A stretch of DNA of 64,000 nt from Streptomyces asoensis (GCF_013085465.1 NZ_CP049838.1:1426001-1490000), one strand, 5' to 3'. Positions 24,500 through 33,376 are shown, numbered from the stretch's first letter. Notes: generated by a model from the sequence alone, not told the origin. Program-made: numbers and translations.

Positions 24500-25435
24500 A
24501 TGATGGTCCCCGCGGTACTGCTGCTGCTCGGTGCCCTGACCGCCGTGATCGCCCCCCGGCTGATCGCCCGGGCCGACTGGCCGGACCATGAACCGGTGGT
24601 CGCGCTGTGGGCGTGGCAGTGCGTGGTGGCCGCGGTCCTGCTGTGCTGTGCGCTGTCGATGACGCTCAGCGCGGCGGCGGCCTGGCAGGCAGTACGCGGA
24701 CATGTCTTCGCGCCGGCCCCGCGCGCGGTGGTGGAGGCGTACGGGCTGGGCGCGACGGGCCCTTGGGCGGCGGCGACTGCGGTGGCGCTCGCGTGCGGCG
24801 GGCTGTGGAGCGGGGCGATGCTCGTACGGGAGGTGCTGCGGAGCCGGGCCGGACGCCGGTCCCGGCACGCCGAACTCCGGTTGCGTGCACCGTTGTTGCC
24901 GGGCGAGGAGTCCGCGTCCGGCCGACTGCTCGTACTGGAGGGTGAGCGGCCCGACGCCTGGTGGATGGCGGGTGCGGCTCCCCAACTGGTGGTCACCACA
25001 GCCGCGCTGCGACGCCTGAAGGGTCGTCAGCTGGATGCCGTGCTGGCGCACGAGCAGGGGCACGCCCAGGCGCGTCACGACTGGTTGCTGAACTGCTCGA
25101 CGGCGCTGGCCACCGGCTTTCCGCAGGTACCGGTGTTCGCCGCGTTCCGCGACGAGATGCACCGGCTGGTCGAGTTGTCGGCGGACGACATGGCCTCCCG
25201 GCGCTTCGGCCGGCTGACGACCGCGCTGGCGCTGGTCGAACTCAACGAGGACCGGGGCGTGTTCGGCCCCTCCCCCGCCCCGCAGGCCCATGTCCCGCAG
25301 CGCGTGGACCGGTTGCTCACACCGCCCGACCGCCTCACCGCGGCCCGCAGACTACGACTGACGGCAGCGGCCTCCCTCGTACCGGTGATCCCGGTACTGG
25401 TAACCCTGGTCCCCGCCCTCCGGACACTGGGCTGA
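24500..25435 (+). CDS. M56 family membrane metallopeptidase, probably leaderless
   Basis: A 311-residue protein with membrane helices at the N-terminus (MMVPAVLLLLGALTAVIAP), near residue 35-55, near 90, and at the C-terminus. The zinc motif HEQGH lies at about residues 184-188 in LDAVLAHEQGHAQARHDW, with a downstream acidic ligand likely in MHRLVELSADDMASRRFG. This matches BlaR1/M56 peptidases, which cleave regulators after a membrane signal. No BlaI-type repressor is adjacent. TAGGGT at 24487-24492 is 7 nt before the ATG and no ribosome site is present, so the transcript may be leaderless. Confidence 0.92.
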   Translation: MMVPAVLLLLGALTAVIAPRLIARADWPDHEPVVALWAWQCVVAAVLLCCALSMTLSAAAAWQAVRGHVFAPAPRAVVEAYGLGATGPWAAATAVALACGGLWSGAMLVREVLRSRAGRRSRHAELRLRAPLLPGEESASGRLLVLEGERPDAWWMAGAAPQLVVTTAALRRLKGRQLDAVLAHEQGHAQARHDWLLNCSTALATGFPQVPVFAAFRDEMHRLVELSADDMASRRFGRLTTALALVELNEDRGVFGPSPAPQAHVPQRVDRLLTPPDRLTAARRLRLTAAASLVPVIPVLVTLVPALRTLG

Positions 25436-25954
25436 ACCCCACGGCCCCGGAGAACCCACCCATAGCGACGATCAGCCACTCCCGACACGGGCCCGGCGAC
25501 TCCGTCGGCCGGCCCGGCCACCCCGTCGGCCGACCCGGCGACCTCGGGGCCCGGCCACCTCGGGGCCCGCCCTCTCTGGGCCGCCAACCACTCCGGCTCC
25601 CCTCGGGCATCCACCCCAGCGGCCAGAACCTTCACCCCCAGAAGCCCGGCCAGCCGCCCCAGGGCCACGACCAGCAGCTCCTGGCACCGCCCCGCGCCCC
25701 CACCCGGCCGACTCGGCCACCCCCGGACCCGACCCGGCCACCCCCTGGCCAGGACATCCACCGCCGGCCCAGGACGGACCACCGCCGGACCGGGACAGGC
25801 CACCCCAGTAGCCGGGACAGCCGCACTCAGCGGCCGAGGCAGGCGCGCCGGAACCCACCCCCCGGCGCCCCCAGAACGGGGGCCGACCGCCCCGGAACCC
25901 GGACCGACCGCCCCGAGTTCGCTTCCGGCCCCGCCGTTCGGCGAGGATCTCCGT
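25436..25954. other. 519-bp low-complexity intergenic region
   Basis: No supported gene. The sequence is dominated by short degenerate modules around GGCCACC, CGGCC and CCCGG (for example three spaced CGGCCGRCCCGGC variants near 25507-25550). All frames across it are Pro/Arg or Gly/Trp/Val-rich and lack the codon pattern of neighbouring genes. The last 30 bases carry the GAGGA ribosome site of the PAP2 gene. Confidence 0.65.
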
Positions 25955-26626
25955 ATGCACCATCCGTCGGTCGAATCCCCGCCCCGCCTCCCGGCTCTGC
26001 GCACGACGCTCCGGACCGGCCTCGTCCTGGGGCTGTGCTCGGCCCTGCTCCTGCTCCTGGTCGCGGCCGACTGGCATCCCCTCATCTCCGTCGACGGCGG
26101 CATCTCCCGCACCACCCACCGCTGGGCCGTCGCCGATCCCGACCTCACCCAGGTCTGCCGCATCCTCACGGACTGGGTCTGGGACCCCCTGACCATGCGT
26201 CTGCTGGGGGCGGCGGTCGCCGTATGGCTGGTGTGGCGGCACGGGGCCTGGTGGACGGCCGGGTGGCTGGCCGTCACATCGGCGGTGGGCACACTGATCC
26301 AGCAGTCCCTCAAGGCCGGGTTGGGCCGCGCCCGTCCGGTCTGGCCCGACCCGGTCGACTCCGCCCACTACGCGGCGTATCCCTCCGGGCACGCCCTGAC
26401 GGCCACGGTGGTGTTCGGCCTCCTGCTGTGGCTGCTGCACCGGCACGGCGTCGCCCCTGTCGTGTGGCGTACGGCGCTGGCGGTGGCGGTGGTCTCGGTG
26501 GTGGGCGTGGGACTGACCCGGATCTGGCTGGGCGTGCACTGGCCCTCGGACGTCCTGGGCGGCTGGCTGCTGGGCGCCCTGCTGGTGGCGCTGGCGATCG
26601 CGGCGCACATGCGGTGGCGCCCGTGA
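25955..26626 (+). CDS. PAP2 family membrane phosphatase
   Basis: A 223-residue protein with about six membrane helices and all three phosphatase motifs: KAGLGRARP near residue 120, YPSGH near 142-146 and TRIWLGVHWPSD near 188-200. The histidines in the last two motifs form the phospho-enzyme and act as acid. Such enzymes dephosphorylate phosphatidic acid, undecaprenyl pyrophosphate or other lipid phosphates at the outer membrane face. The stop overlaps the next start (GTGA), so the downstream zinc-ribbon gene is coupled. Confidence 0.93.
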   Translation: MHHPSVESPPRLPALRTTLRTGLVLGLCSALLLLLVAADWHPLISVDGGISRTTHRWAVADPDLTQVCRILTDWVWDPLTMRLLGAAVAVWLVWRHGAWWTAGWLAVTSAVGTLIQQSLKAGLGRARPVWPDPVDSAHYAAYPSGHALTATVVFGLLLWLLHRHGVAPVVWRTALAVAVVSVVGVGLTRIWLGVHWPSDVLGGWLLGALLVALAIAAHMRWRP

Positions 26627-27135
26627 CCCTGCCGGAGCGACGGTACGGCTACGTGGGGCCGGAGGACGTGCGGCGGGCGGTCGTTCCCGGCGCCGGCGGC
26701 CGGGTGATCCGCCGTGCCGCGGATCTGGACGCGCACGCGGGGGCGGAGGAGAGCGAGCCGTTCACGTACGTCGTCGGGCTCGACGGCCTGCTGCGGCTCG
26801 CGCCCCGGCGCAGCGAGCACGTGGCCTGCGCGGGCGGCGGAGACGTGCTCGGCGCGGGCGAGATCTCGTTCCGCCGCACCCCGCAGGGACCGCGCGTGCA
26901 CGAGGTCAGCAACCAGTCCACCGGTTACTGTCCCGACCCCGACTCCTGGCCGGCCGTGGCCGCCGCCCTGGACGAGGCCGGCATCGGCCGTCCCGACGGC
27001 TTCACGCATGCGCTGGTCTTCCGGCGCTGCGAGCGGTGCGGGGAGAACAACGTGGTGCGTGAGGGGGTCTTCGTCTGCGTGTTCTGTGACGGCGATCTTC
27101 CACTCGTGTGGAACGTGAGCCCGCGGGATCCGTGA
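26623..27135 (+). CDS. Hypothetical protein with C-terminal zinc ribbon
   Basis: A 170-residue protein beginning MTLPERRYGYVGPEDVRRAV with no signal or membrane segment. The C-terminal CERCGENNVVREGVFVCVFC has two CxxC pairs 14 residues apart, as in a zinc ribbon. The centre (GAGEISFRRTPQGPRVHEVS, then STGYCPDPDSWPAVAAALD) is well ordered and seems conserved in streptomycetes as far as I recall, but I cannot name a family. The GTG start at 26623 overlaps the PAP2 stop, so it is translated together with the phosphatase. Confidence 0.82.
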   Translation: MTLPERRYGYVGPEDVRRAVVPGAGGRVIRRAADLDAHAGAEESEPFTYVVGLDGLLRLAPRRSEHVACAGGGDVLGAGEISFRRTPQGPRVHEVSNQSTGYCPDPDSWPAVAAALDEAGIGRPDGFTHALVFRRCERCGENNVVREGVFVCVFCDGDLPLVWNVSPRDP

Positions 27136-27190
27136 ATCCGGCCGGGAGTGCGGGGCCCGTGAGAGCCGACTGATTCATAGACTCGGCGCC

Positions 27191-27886
27191 ATGCCCATGA
27201 AAGCCGTGTTGTTCGACTTCTCCGGGACCCTGTTCCGCATCGAGTCCGCCGAGTCCTGGCTGCGGGCGGTGCTGGAGGCGGCGGGTGTCGCGCTGCCCGC
27301 GTCGGAGCTCGCCGATAAGGCGCGGGCGCTGGAGACGGCCGGCGCGCTGCCCGGCGGGGCGAGTCCGGTCCGGTTGCCCGCCGGGGTCGCCGAGGTGTGG
27401 CGGGTGCGGGACGAGAGCGCGGAGCTGCACCGGGCCGCGTACACCGGTCTGTCCCGTCAGGTGCCGCTGCCGGACCCGGCGCTGTACGACGCCCTGTACG
27501 AACGGCACAGGATCCCGGCGGCCTGGGCGCCCTACCCCGACGCCCTCGACGTACTGAGCGGGTTGCGCGAACGCGGGCTCCGGGTCGGTGTGGTCAGCAA
27601 CATCGGCTGGGACCTGCGACCGGTGTTCCGGGAGCACGGCCTCGACCGGTACGTCGACGCGTACGCGCTGTCGTACGAGCACGGGTTCCAGAAGCCGGAC
27701 CCCCGGCTGTTCACGGTCGCCTGCGAGGCGCTGGACGCCGATCCCGGCGGGACCCTGATGGTGGGCGACGACCGGCGCGCGGACGGCGGGGCTGCGGCGC
27801 TGGGCTGCGCGGTGCACTTCGTGGACCATCTGCCGGCGGCCGAACGTCCGGACGCGCTGCGGACGGTGCTGGACCTGGTGGGGTGA
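27191..27886 (+). CDS. HAD superfamily hydrolase, probably leaderless
   Basis: A 231-residue haloacid-dehalogenase-type protein. Motif I is LFDFSGTLF (Asp9 nucleophile, with Ser11 in place of the usual Gly or second Asp), motif II VGVVSNIGW, motif III the Lys in HGFQKPDPRLF, and motif IV MVGDDRRADGGAA. A helical cap sits between residues 15 and 110. The second Asp of motif I (DxD) is replaced by Ser, so it may not be a simple phosphatase. TAGACT at 27178-27183 is 7 nt before the ATG, consistent with a leaderless mRNA. Confidence 0.9.
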   Translation: MPMKAVLFDFSGTLFRIESAESWLRAVLEAAGVALPASELADKARALETAGALPGGASPVRLPAGVAEVWRVRDESAELHRAAYTGLSRQVPLPDPALYDALYERHRIPAAWAPYPDALDVLSGLRERGLRVGVVSNIGWDLRPVFREHGLDRYVDAYALSYEHGFQKPDPRLFTVACEALDADPGGTLMVGDDRRADGGAAALGCAVHFVDHLPAAERPDALRTVLDLVG

Positions 27887-28052
27887 CCCGCCGAAGTGAT
27901 CCGACGGACCCGGCCCGCTCTCTACCGACGGTCGCCTCAGGCCACCATTACGGGAAAAGCACGCCCACTCTGGACGATCCCCCGCGTCGCCCAGAGCAGG
28001 CGGCAGCCCGATGCGTTCCGAAGCGGAACCCCACCGGGTTACCCTGAGTATA

Positions 28053-28073
28053 GTTGGCTGGCAGCCAGTCAAC
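28053..28073. promoter_or_regulatory. Probable TetR operator overlapping the promoter
   Basis: A 21-bp imperfect palindrome with arms GTTGGCTGGC and GCCAGTCAAC (one mismatched pair plus the centre). It begins inside the -10-like TATAGT at 28049-28054 and ends 14 nt before the TetR start, so binding would block transcription. Autoregulation is the simplest reading. Confidence 0.65.
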
Positions 28074-28087
28074 ACAGGAGTTCCAGG

Positions 28088-28771
28088 ATGTCCCCGCGCA
28101 GCGCGTCGGTCAATGAAGAATTGCGGCGCCGTTCCCGGGAGCGGCTCCTTCAGGCCGCGGTGGAGCTGGTGAGCGAGCGCGGGTACGAGGCGACGACGCT
28201 CGGTGACATCGCGGACCGGGCCGGCTCGGCGCGCGGTCTGGTGTCGTACTACTTCCCCGGCAAGCGGCAGCTGGTCCAGTCGGCCGTGCATCGGCTGATG
28301 CACCGCACGCTGGAGGAGGCGCTGGAGCGGGAGCCGCGCACCGAGGACGGCCGGGAGCGGATGGCGCGGGCCATCGACGGCATTCTGGGCCTGGCCCGGG
28401 ACCGTACGGTGCTGATGCGCCAGCACATGGCGGGCCTCTTGCAGGCCGAGGGGTTCGTGCAGTGTCCGGAGCAGCAGCGGCTGGCCGAGCTGCTGCGGGA
28501 CACCGCGGCCCGGCACGGGTCGCAGGACGTCGGCCACGACTACCCGATGCTGCGCTCCCAGCTGATGGGAGCCGTCTACGCGATGGTGCTGCCGAACGTG
28601 CCCCTGCCGCTCACGACGCTGCGCGCCGAACTGTTCGCGCGCTACCGGCTCGACTGGGAGCAGGGGGTCCCGCCGGGCGCCGAGGCGCCCGGCGGGAGGA
28701 GTGACACCGATCTGTCGCGCTTCTTCGCGACCGACCCGACGGCTCCGCGGAGCGAGGGTCAGTCGAAGTAG
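28088..28771 (+). CDS. TetR family transcriptional regulator
   Basis: A 227-residue protein with the N-terminal TetR helix-turn-helix: RRRSRERLLQAAVELVSERG, YEATTLGDIADRAGSARGLV, SYYFPGKRQLVQ. The C-terminal effector domain is not assignable. The ATG at 28088 follows CACAGGAG; upstream in-frame sequence crosses the operator and is not coding. The last 13 bases overlap the convergent LVIVD gene end. Target genes beyond itself are not evident nearby. Confidence 0.93.
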   Translation: MSPRSASVNEELRRRSRERLLQAAVELVSERGYEATTLGDIADRAGSARGLVSYYFPGKRQLVQSAVHRLMHRTLEEALEREPRTEDGRERMARAIDGILGLARDRTVLMRQHMAGLLQAEGFVQCPEQQRLAELLRDTAARHGSQDVGHDYPMLRSQLMGAVYAMVLPNVPLPLTTLRAELFARYRLDWEQGVPPGAEAPGGRSDTDLSRFFATDPTAPRSEGQSK

Positions 28772-30261
28772 TCCGGCTGGGTCTGGACGTTGAGCTCGTG
28801 GACACGGACCCGCTTGGCCGGGTCGGTGCGCCGGTCGCTGAGCTTCAGCACGTCGAAGCCCTTGGCGATGTCGTTCGAGTAGATGTAGCCGTTGTAGTAG
28901 TACGCCGACCAGGAGCCGCCGCCCCTCAGCACCTGGGTGTCGAGCGGACCGCGCTCGAAGTAGGCGATCTCCTTCGGCTTCGACGAGTCGGTGAAGTCCC
29001 AGACCGAGACTCCGCCCTGGTACCAGGCCTGGACCATGATGTCCTTGCCCTTGACCGGGATCAGCGAGCCGTTGTGGGCCACACAGTTCTCGGTGTCCGC
29101 CTGGTGGCGGGGGATCTTGTAGTAGCTGCGGAAGACCAGCTTGCGCCTGTCGCCCTTGCCGACGATGTCGTAGATGCCGTCGGCGCCCTTGTCCGGCCCG
29201 ATCGCCGCGTTGCACGTGGCCGCACCGCCGCCGCCGAGCTCGTCGGTGAACACGACCTTGTTCGCCTTCTGGTTGAAGGTCGCCGAGTGCCAGAACGCGA
29301 AGTTCACGTTGTCCTGGACCTGGTCGATGACCTTCGGGTGCTCCGGGTCCTTGATGGAGAACAGGATGCCGTCACCCATGCAGGCGCCCGCCGCCAGGTC
29401 CTTGGAGGGCAGGACCGTGATGTCGTGGCAGCCGGTCGTCTTGGAGACCCCGGGGTTGGTGGGCGAGCCCGGGTTGCCGCCGCCGTCCGGGCCCTCCCCC
29501 GGGAACAGCACGGGGAAGCTCACGATCGCGGCCTTCTCCGGCGTCTTGCGCGGCACCTTGATGACCGAGATGCCGTCGTGCGGGGGCTGGCAGTCCGGGT
29601 AGGCGGCGTTCGGCGAGTACGAGGAGACGTAGATGTAGACGTTCTTGCGTTCGGGCACCAGGGTGTGGGTGTGCGAGCCGCAGGCGGTCTCGACGGCGGC
29701 GACGTACTTCGGGTTCGCCTTGTCGCTGATGTCGAAGACCTTCATGCCCTCCCAGGAGGACTTCTCGGTCACCGGCTGCGTGGTGCTGTTGCAACTGCTG
29801 TCGCTGCGCGAGGAGTCGGTGGACAGGAAGAGCAGGTCGCCCGAGACGGAGATGTCGTTCTGCGAGCCGGGGCAGAGCACCTGGGCGATGGTCTTGGGCG
29901 ACTTCGGGTTGCTGATGTCGAAGACGCGGAAGCCGTCGTAGTTGCCGGAGAAGGCGTACTTGCCCTGGAAGGCGAGGTCCGAGTTGGTGCCCGGCAAGGC
30001 GTCCTTGGGGATGTTCGTCAGGTGCTCGATGTTGTCGGAATGGACGATCTCGTCCTGCCCCGGTATCTCGCCGTCGGCGATCGCCGCCGTCGCCTCGGCC
30101 CGGGCGCCCTCGGACACCTCCTGCTGCACGGCGGGCCCGTCCCCCGGGTCGGGGGTCGCGGCCGCCGGGACGGCCGTCAGGAGTGCGGCCAGCAGTCCGG
30201 TACACGCGGCGGCCACCCCCAGCCGTCTGCGTCGCGTTCGAAGGTCGTTCAACAGGGTCAC
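28759..30261 (-). CDS. Secreted LVIVD-repeat (beta-propeller) protein
   Basis: A 500-residue exported protein with a clear signal peptide (RRRRLGVAAACTGLLAALLT, then VPAAATPD). The body repeats the LVIVD-type blade: YAFSGNYDGFRVFDISNPKS, GMKVFDISDKANPKYVAAV, GILFSIKDPEHPKVIDQV, GGVSVWDFTDSSKPKEIAYF. This predicts a beta-propeller on the cell surface or secreted. Ligands are unknown. The GTG at 30261 has GGGAGGACACA upstream. It is divergent from a DUF305 lipoprotein with a 190-bp shared control region, a pairing that hints at joint regulation. Confidence 0.9.
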   Translation of the reverse strand: MTLLNDLRTRRRRLGVAAACTGLLAALLTAVPAAATPDPGDGPAVQQEVSEGARAEATAAIADGEIPGQDEIVHSDNIEHLTNIPKDALPGTNSDLAFQGKYAFSGNYDGFRVFDISNPKSPKTIAQVLCPGSQNDISVSGDLLFLSTDSSRSDSSCNSTTQPVTEKSSWEGMKVFDISDKANPKYVAAVETACGSHTHTLVPERKNVYIYVSSYSPNAAYPDCQPPHDGISVIKVPRKTPEKAAIVSFPVLFPGEGPDGGGNPGSPTNPGVSKTTGCHDITVLPSKDLAAGACMGDGILFSIKDPEHPKVIDQVQDNVNFAFWHSATFNQKANKVVFTDELGGGGAATCNAAIGPDKGADGIYDIVGKGDRRKLVFRSYYKIPRHQADTENCVAHNGSLIPVKGKDIMVQAWYQGGVSVWDFTDSSKPKEIAYFERGPLDTQVLRGGGSWSAYYYNGYIYSNDIAKGFDVLKLSDRRTDPAKRVRVHELNVQTQPDYFD

Positions 30262-30451
30262 TGTGTCCTCCCTTGTCGCCGTTCTCGTGGAACGGTTCGC
30301 GGTGCTCCGAAGTATCGTCTTCATCATGCACATATCAAGGGCTGGCAACGCACTCGTAATGAATCTTTCGGTTCAGTAGTGCGATCCATGGTGCAAAGAT
30401 CCAGACGAGGACGGCCCCCCGCCCTCAACTCACCTGCTTCAGGAGGTCGTT

Positions 30452-31090
30452 GTGCTCGTCCGCCGCGCGCCCCTCGTCTCAGCCTCACTGCTGCTCGCCC
30501 TCGCCCTCGCGGGGTGCGACTCCGCGCCGGACACCAAGTCGGGCGCGGCGAGCGGCCCTTCGGTGATCGCGCCGGGCAAGCCGGGTGAGACGAACCGGAC
30601 CCTCTCCGCCCAGGACGCGGCCGAGCAACGCGCCGACGACGACACACCCAACTCCGCCGACGTGGCGTACGCGCGGATGATGATCCAGCACCACACCCAG
30701 GCCCTGGAGATGACCGAACTCGCCCCGAAGCAGGCCGAGTCGAAGGCCGTCAAGGGCCTCGCGACGCGGATCGGCGCCGCGCAGGAGCCGGAGATCGAAG
30801 CCATGAAGGGCTGGCTCACGACCTACGGCGAGGACGAGACGGGCGGCGAGCACGAGCACGCGGCGATGCCCGGGATGGCCACCGAGGCACAGCTGACCGA
30901 GCTGCGCGCGGCCCGCGGCAAGGCGTTCGACGCGCTCTTCCTCACCCTGATGATCACCCACCACGGGGGCGCCCTCACCATGGCCGCGGACGTCAAGGCA
31001 CAGGGCAACAACGTGCGGATCGAGGAGATGGCGGACGATGTGATCGCACAGCAGACGAGTGAGATCACGCGGATGCGCGGGATGCAGTAG
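30452..31090 (+). CDS. DUF305 lipoprotein
   Basis: A 212-residue lipoprotein: the signal sequence ends in LALALAGC, with Cys22 the lipidated residue. Two copies of the DUF305 helical half follow: VAYARMMIQHHTQALEMTEL and DALFLTLMITHHGGALTMAA, each with a His-His pair, plus Met-rich stretches (HAAMPGMA, MRGMQ). Ferritin-like DUF305 proteins are suspected of binding copper or other metals, and the His/Met content fits that. AGGAGG lies 5 nt before the GTG. Divergent partner: the LVIVD propeller. Confidence 0.93.
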   Translation: MLVRRAPLVSASLLLALALAGCDSAPDTKSGAASGPSVIAPGKPGETNRTLSAQDAAEQRADDDTPNSADVAYARMMIQHHTQALEMTELAPKQAESKAVKGLATRIGAAQEPEIEAMKGWLTTYGEDETGGEHEHAAMPGMATEAQLTELRAARGKAFDALFLTLMITHHGGALTMAADVKAQGNNVRIEEMADDVIAQQTSEITRMRGMQ

Positions 31091-31176
31091 CGCCCCGGTC
31101 CACGAACCCCGTCAGCAGGCCTCGCCAGCAGGCCTCGACCACGGGACTGGTCGACGGCCCTCGTCAACGGGCCCTG

Positions 31177-31854
31177 TCAGCGCCGGACATGACGCGGCGT
31201 CAGGTAGCCCGCGTCGCGCGCCTGCGCGATCAGCCTCAGCGATCTGCGGCGACTGTGTCCCGTCGCGCACATGACCGCAAGGACGGGGTCCGCCCCCTTC
31301 TCCTGGGCCGCGCGGTACTCCTGCGCCACCAGCCACCGCCCCTCGATGCCGCGCGGCCAGGCCGGACGGGCCCGCCGGGCCACGAGCGCCTCGTCGGCAT
31401 CCCCGGCGACGGCCGGCTCCCGCACGCCCTCCGCGCCGTCGGCACCCTCCGCGCCGTACACGCCGTCGGCACCCTCCGCGCCGCACACGCCGTCGGCACC
31501 CTCCGCGCCGTACACGCCGTCGGCGTCCTCCGCGTCCTCCGCGTCCTCCACGCCCGCAGCCTCGAGGCCGCCGCCTTCGTCGCACCTCTCGAACAGCGGC
31601 CCCTCGATCCAGTCCGCGAGCACCGTCAGGTCCACGAGCGACAGGGGCGGCTGGGCGCTGACGTCCTCGACCGAGACGCGCCCCTCGCAGACGACGGCCA
31701 GCAGCTCCACCCGCGCACCGTCGACGAACGCCAGCCGCACATGAAACCAGGAAGTGACGCCCCCGGCTTCCCGGACCTCCCACGCGGGCCACACGGACAC
31801 CGTGCCGTCCTCGGCGGGACGATCAGAAAGATCAAGAAACGATGCGTCTAGCAC
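31177..31854 (-). CDS. Hypothetical protein with nonapeptide repeats (DUF6214-like)
   Basis: A 225-residue protein beginning MLDASFLDLSDRPAEDGTVS. The N-terminal half (WPAWEVREAGGVTSWFHVRL, CEGRVSVEDVSAQPPLSLVD) and the C-terminal RRRSLRLIAQARDAGYLTPRH look conserved and remind me of DUF6214, from memory only. Between them an acidic, Ala/Gly-rich linker contains a nine-residue unit (ADGVYGAEG) repeated about three times. The GTG at 31854 lacks a ribosome site, but TACGTT (31866-31861 on this strand) is 6 nt upstream, so it may be leaderless. Function unknown. Confidence 0.75.
   Translation of the reverse strand: MLDASFLDLSDRPAEDGTVSVWPAWEVREAGGVTSWFHVRLAFVDGARVELLAVVCEGRVSVEDVSAQPPLSLVDLTVLADWIEGPLFERCDEGGGLEAAGVEDAEDAEDADGVYGAEGADGVCGAEGADGVYGAEGADGAEGVREPAVAGDADEALVARRARPAWPRGIEGRWLVAQEYRAAQEKGADPVLAVMCATGHSRRRSLRLIAQARDAGYLTPRHVRR
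31438..31518. repeat. In-frame 27-bp tandem repeat
   Basis: Three 27-bp copies (start points 31438, 31465, 31492) inside the hypothetical gene on the minus strand, with single-base differences such as Tyr to Cys in the middle copy. The 27-bp period keeps the frame and gives a nine-residue linker unit, so copy number may vary between strains. Confidence 0.85.
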
Positions 31855-31999
31855 ACACGCAACGTAACCGCATGATCACTTTCCATACGAACGGACACGC
31901 ACGCATCGGGCGCGCACAGCACCCTGTCAGCGGAGCCGCGCTGATGCGATGCTGGAGACACGAGCGATCTCCTCCGTCCCCCTGGGTAAGGAGTTCCGC

Positions 32000-33376
32000 G
32001 TGCTGCGTGTCGCCGTCGTCGGCTCAGGGCCGAGTGGGGTCTACACCGCCCAGAGTCTGGTCCAGCAGGACCCCGAGGTGCTCGTCGACGTCCTGGACCG
32101 GCTGCCGTGCCCCTACGGGCTGGTGCGGTACGGCGTCGCTCCGGACCACGAGAAGATCAAGTCACTCCAGAACAATCTGCGCGCGGTGCTCGAGCACGAG
32201 CGGGTGCGCTTCCTCGGCGGGATCCGGGTCGGGACGGGCGGGATGTCGGCGTCCCGGCTGCGCGAGCTGTACCACGCGGTCGTGTACTGCGTGGGCGCCG
32301 CGACGGACCGGCACCTCGGTGTGCCCGGCGAGGAGCTGCCGGGCAGCTGGTCGGCGACGGAGTTCGTGTCCTGGTACAGCGCGCACCCGGACACGGTCGC
32401 CGACGGGTTCCTGCGGAACGTCCGCTCGGCGGTGGTGGTGGGAGTGGGGAACGTGGCGGTGGACGTCACCCGGATCCTGGCCCGGCAGACGGCCGAGCTC
32501 AGCCCGACCGACATGCCCCAGGCGGCGCTGACCGCGCTGGCGGCGAGCGAGGTCGCCGAGATCCACATGGTGGGGCGGCGCGGCCCGTCCCAGGCCCGCT
32601 TCACCACCAAGGAGCTGCGCGAGCTGGCCGGCCTGCCGGACACCGAGGTGGTCGTGGACGAGGCCGAGCTGGCGCTGGACCCGGCGTACGGCGACCCCTC
32701 CGCGCTGCCGGCGGCGCAGCGGCGCAACGTGGAGGTGCTGCGCGGCTGGGCGGCGGCCGCGCCGGCCCGCGGCACCCGGCGGCGGATCCGGCTCCGGTTC
32801 TTCCTGCGACCCGTCGAACTGCTCGCCGACAAAGGCCGGTTGGGCGCGGTGCGCTTCGAGCGGACCGCGCCGGACACGCACGGCGGGGTGACCGGCACCG
32901 GACGGTACGAGGACATCGAGGCGCAGTTGGTGCTGCGGTCGGTGGGCTATCGCGGGGTGCCGCTGGAGGGGTTGCCGTTCGATCCGGAGCGGGGCACGGT
33001 GCCGCATCTCGCGGGGCGGGTCCTGCGCGAGGGGGTGGTGGCACCGGGCGAGTACGTGGCGGGCTGGATCAAGCGGGGTCCCACGGGGGTCATCGGCACC
33101 AACCGGCCGTGCGCGAAGGAGACGGCGACGTCCCTGCTGGAGGACGGCCCCGTCCTCGTAAGGCGGGAGCTGCCCGGCGATCCGCTCGAGCTGCTGCGGG
33201 CCGCCGGGGCCGAACCCGTCGAATGGGCCGGATGGCTGGCGATCGAGCGGGCCGAGGCGGCGCTGGGCGCCTCACTGGGGCGGGGTGTGGTGAAGCTGCC
33301 GGACTGGGCGGCGCTGTGGACGGCGGCGAGTCCCCCCGGGATCGGTGTACAGGACACACAGCAGCAACACCGGTGA
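32000..33376 (+). CDS. Ferredoxin--NADP(+) reductase, FprA/adrenodoxin reductase type
   Basis: A 458-residue two-dinucleotide-domain flavoprotein. FAD loop VAVVGSGPSGVYTAQSL at residues 4-20, PCPYGLVRYGVAPDHEKIKS (a hallmark of this class), NADP loop VVVGVGNVAVDVTRIL near 145-160, and GWIKRGPTGVIGTNR near 354, the typical C-terminal FAD contact. It passes electrons from NADPH to ferredoxins that feed P450s and other oxygenases. GTG 32000 is chosen because AAGGAG lies 6 nt upstream; the frame is open for 17 more codons without reason. No ferredoxin or P450 is adjacent. Confidence 0.94.
   Translation: MLRVAVVGSGPSGVYTAQSLVQQDPEVLVDVLDRLPCPYGLVRYGVAPDHEKIKSLQNNLRAVLEHERVRFLGGIRVGTGGMSASRLRELYHAVVYCVGAATDRHLGVPGEELPGSWSATEFVSWYSAHPDTVADGFLRNVRSAVVVGVGNVAVDVTRILARQTAELSPTDMPQAALTALAASEVAEIHMVGRRGPSQARFTTKELRELAGLPDTEVVVDEAELALDPAYGDPSALPAAQRRNVEVLRGWAAAAPARGTRRRIRLRFFLRPVELLADKGRLGAVRFERTAPDTHGGVTGTGRYEDIEAQLVLRSVGYRGVPLEGLPFDPERGTVPHLAGRVLREGVVAPGEYVAGWIKRGPTGVIGTNRPCAKETATSLLEDGPVLVRRELPGDPLELLRAAGAEPVEWAGWLAIERAEAALGASLGRGVVKLPDWAALWTAASPPGIGVQDTQQQHR

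Noticed and set aside
31438..31518. CRISPR array
   Set aside because: The repeats are directly adjacent with no spacers and lie in frame in a protein gene.
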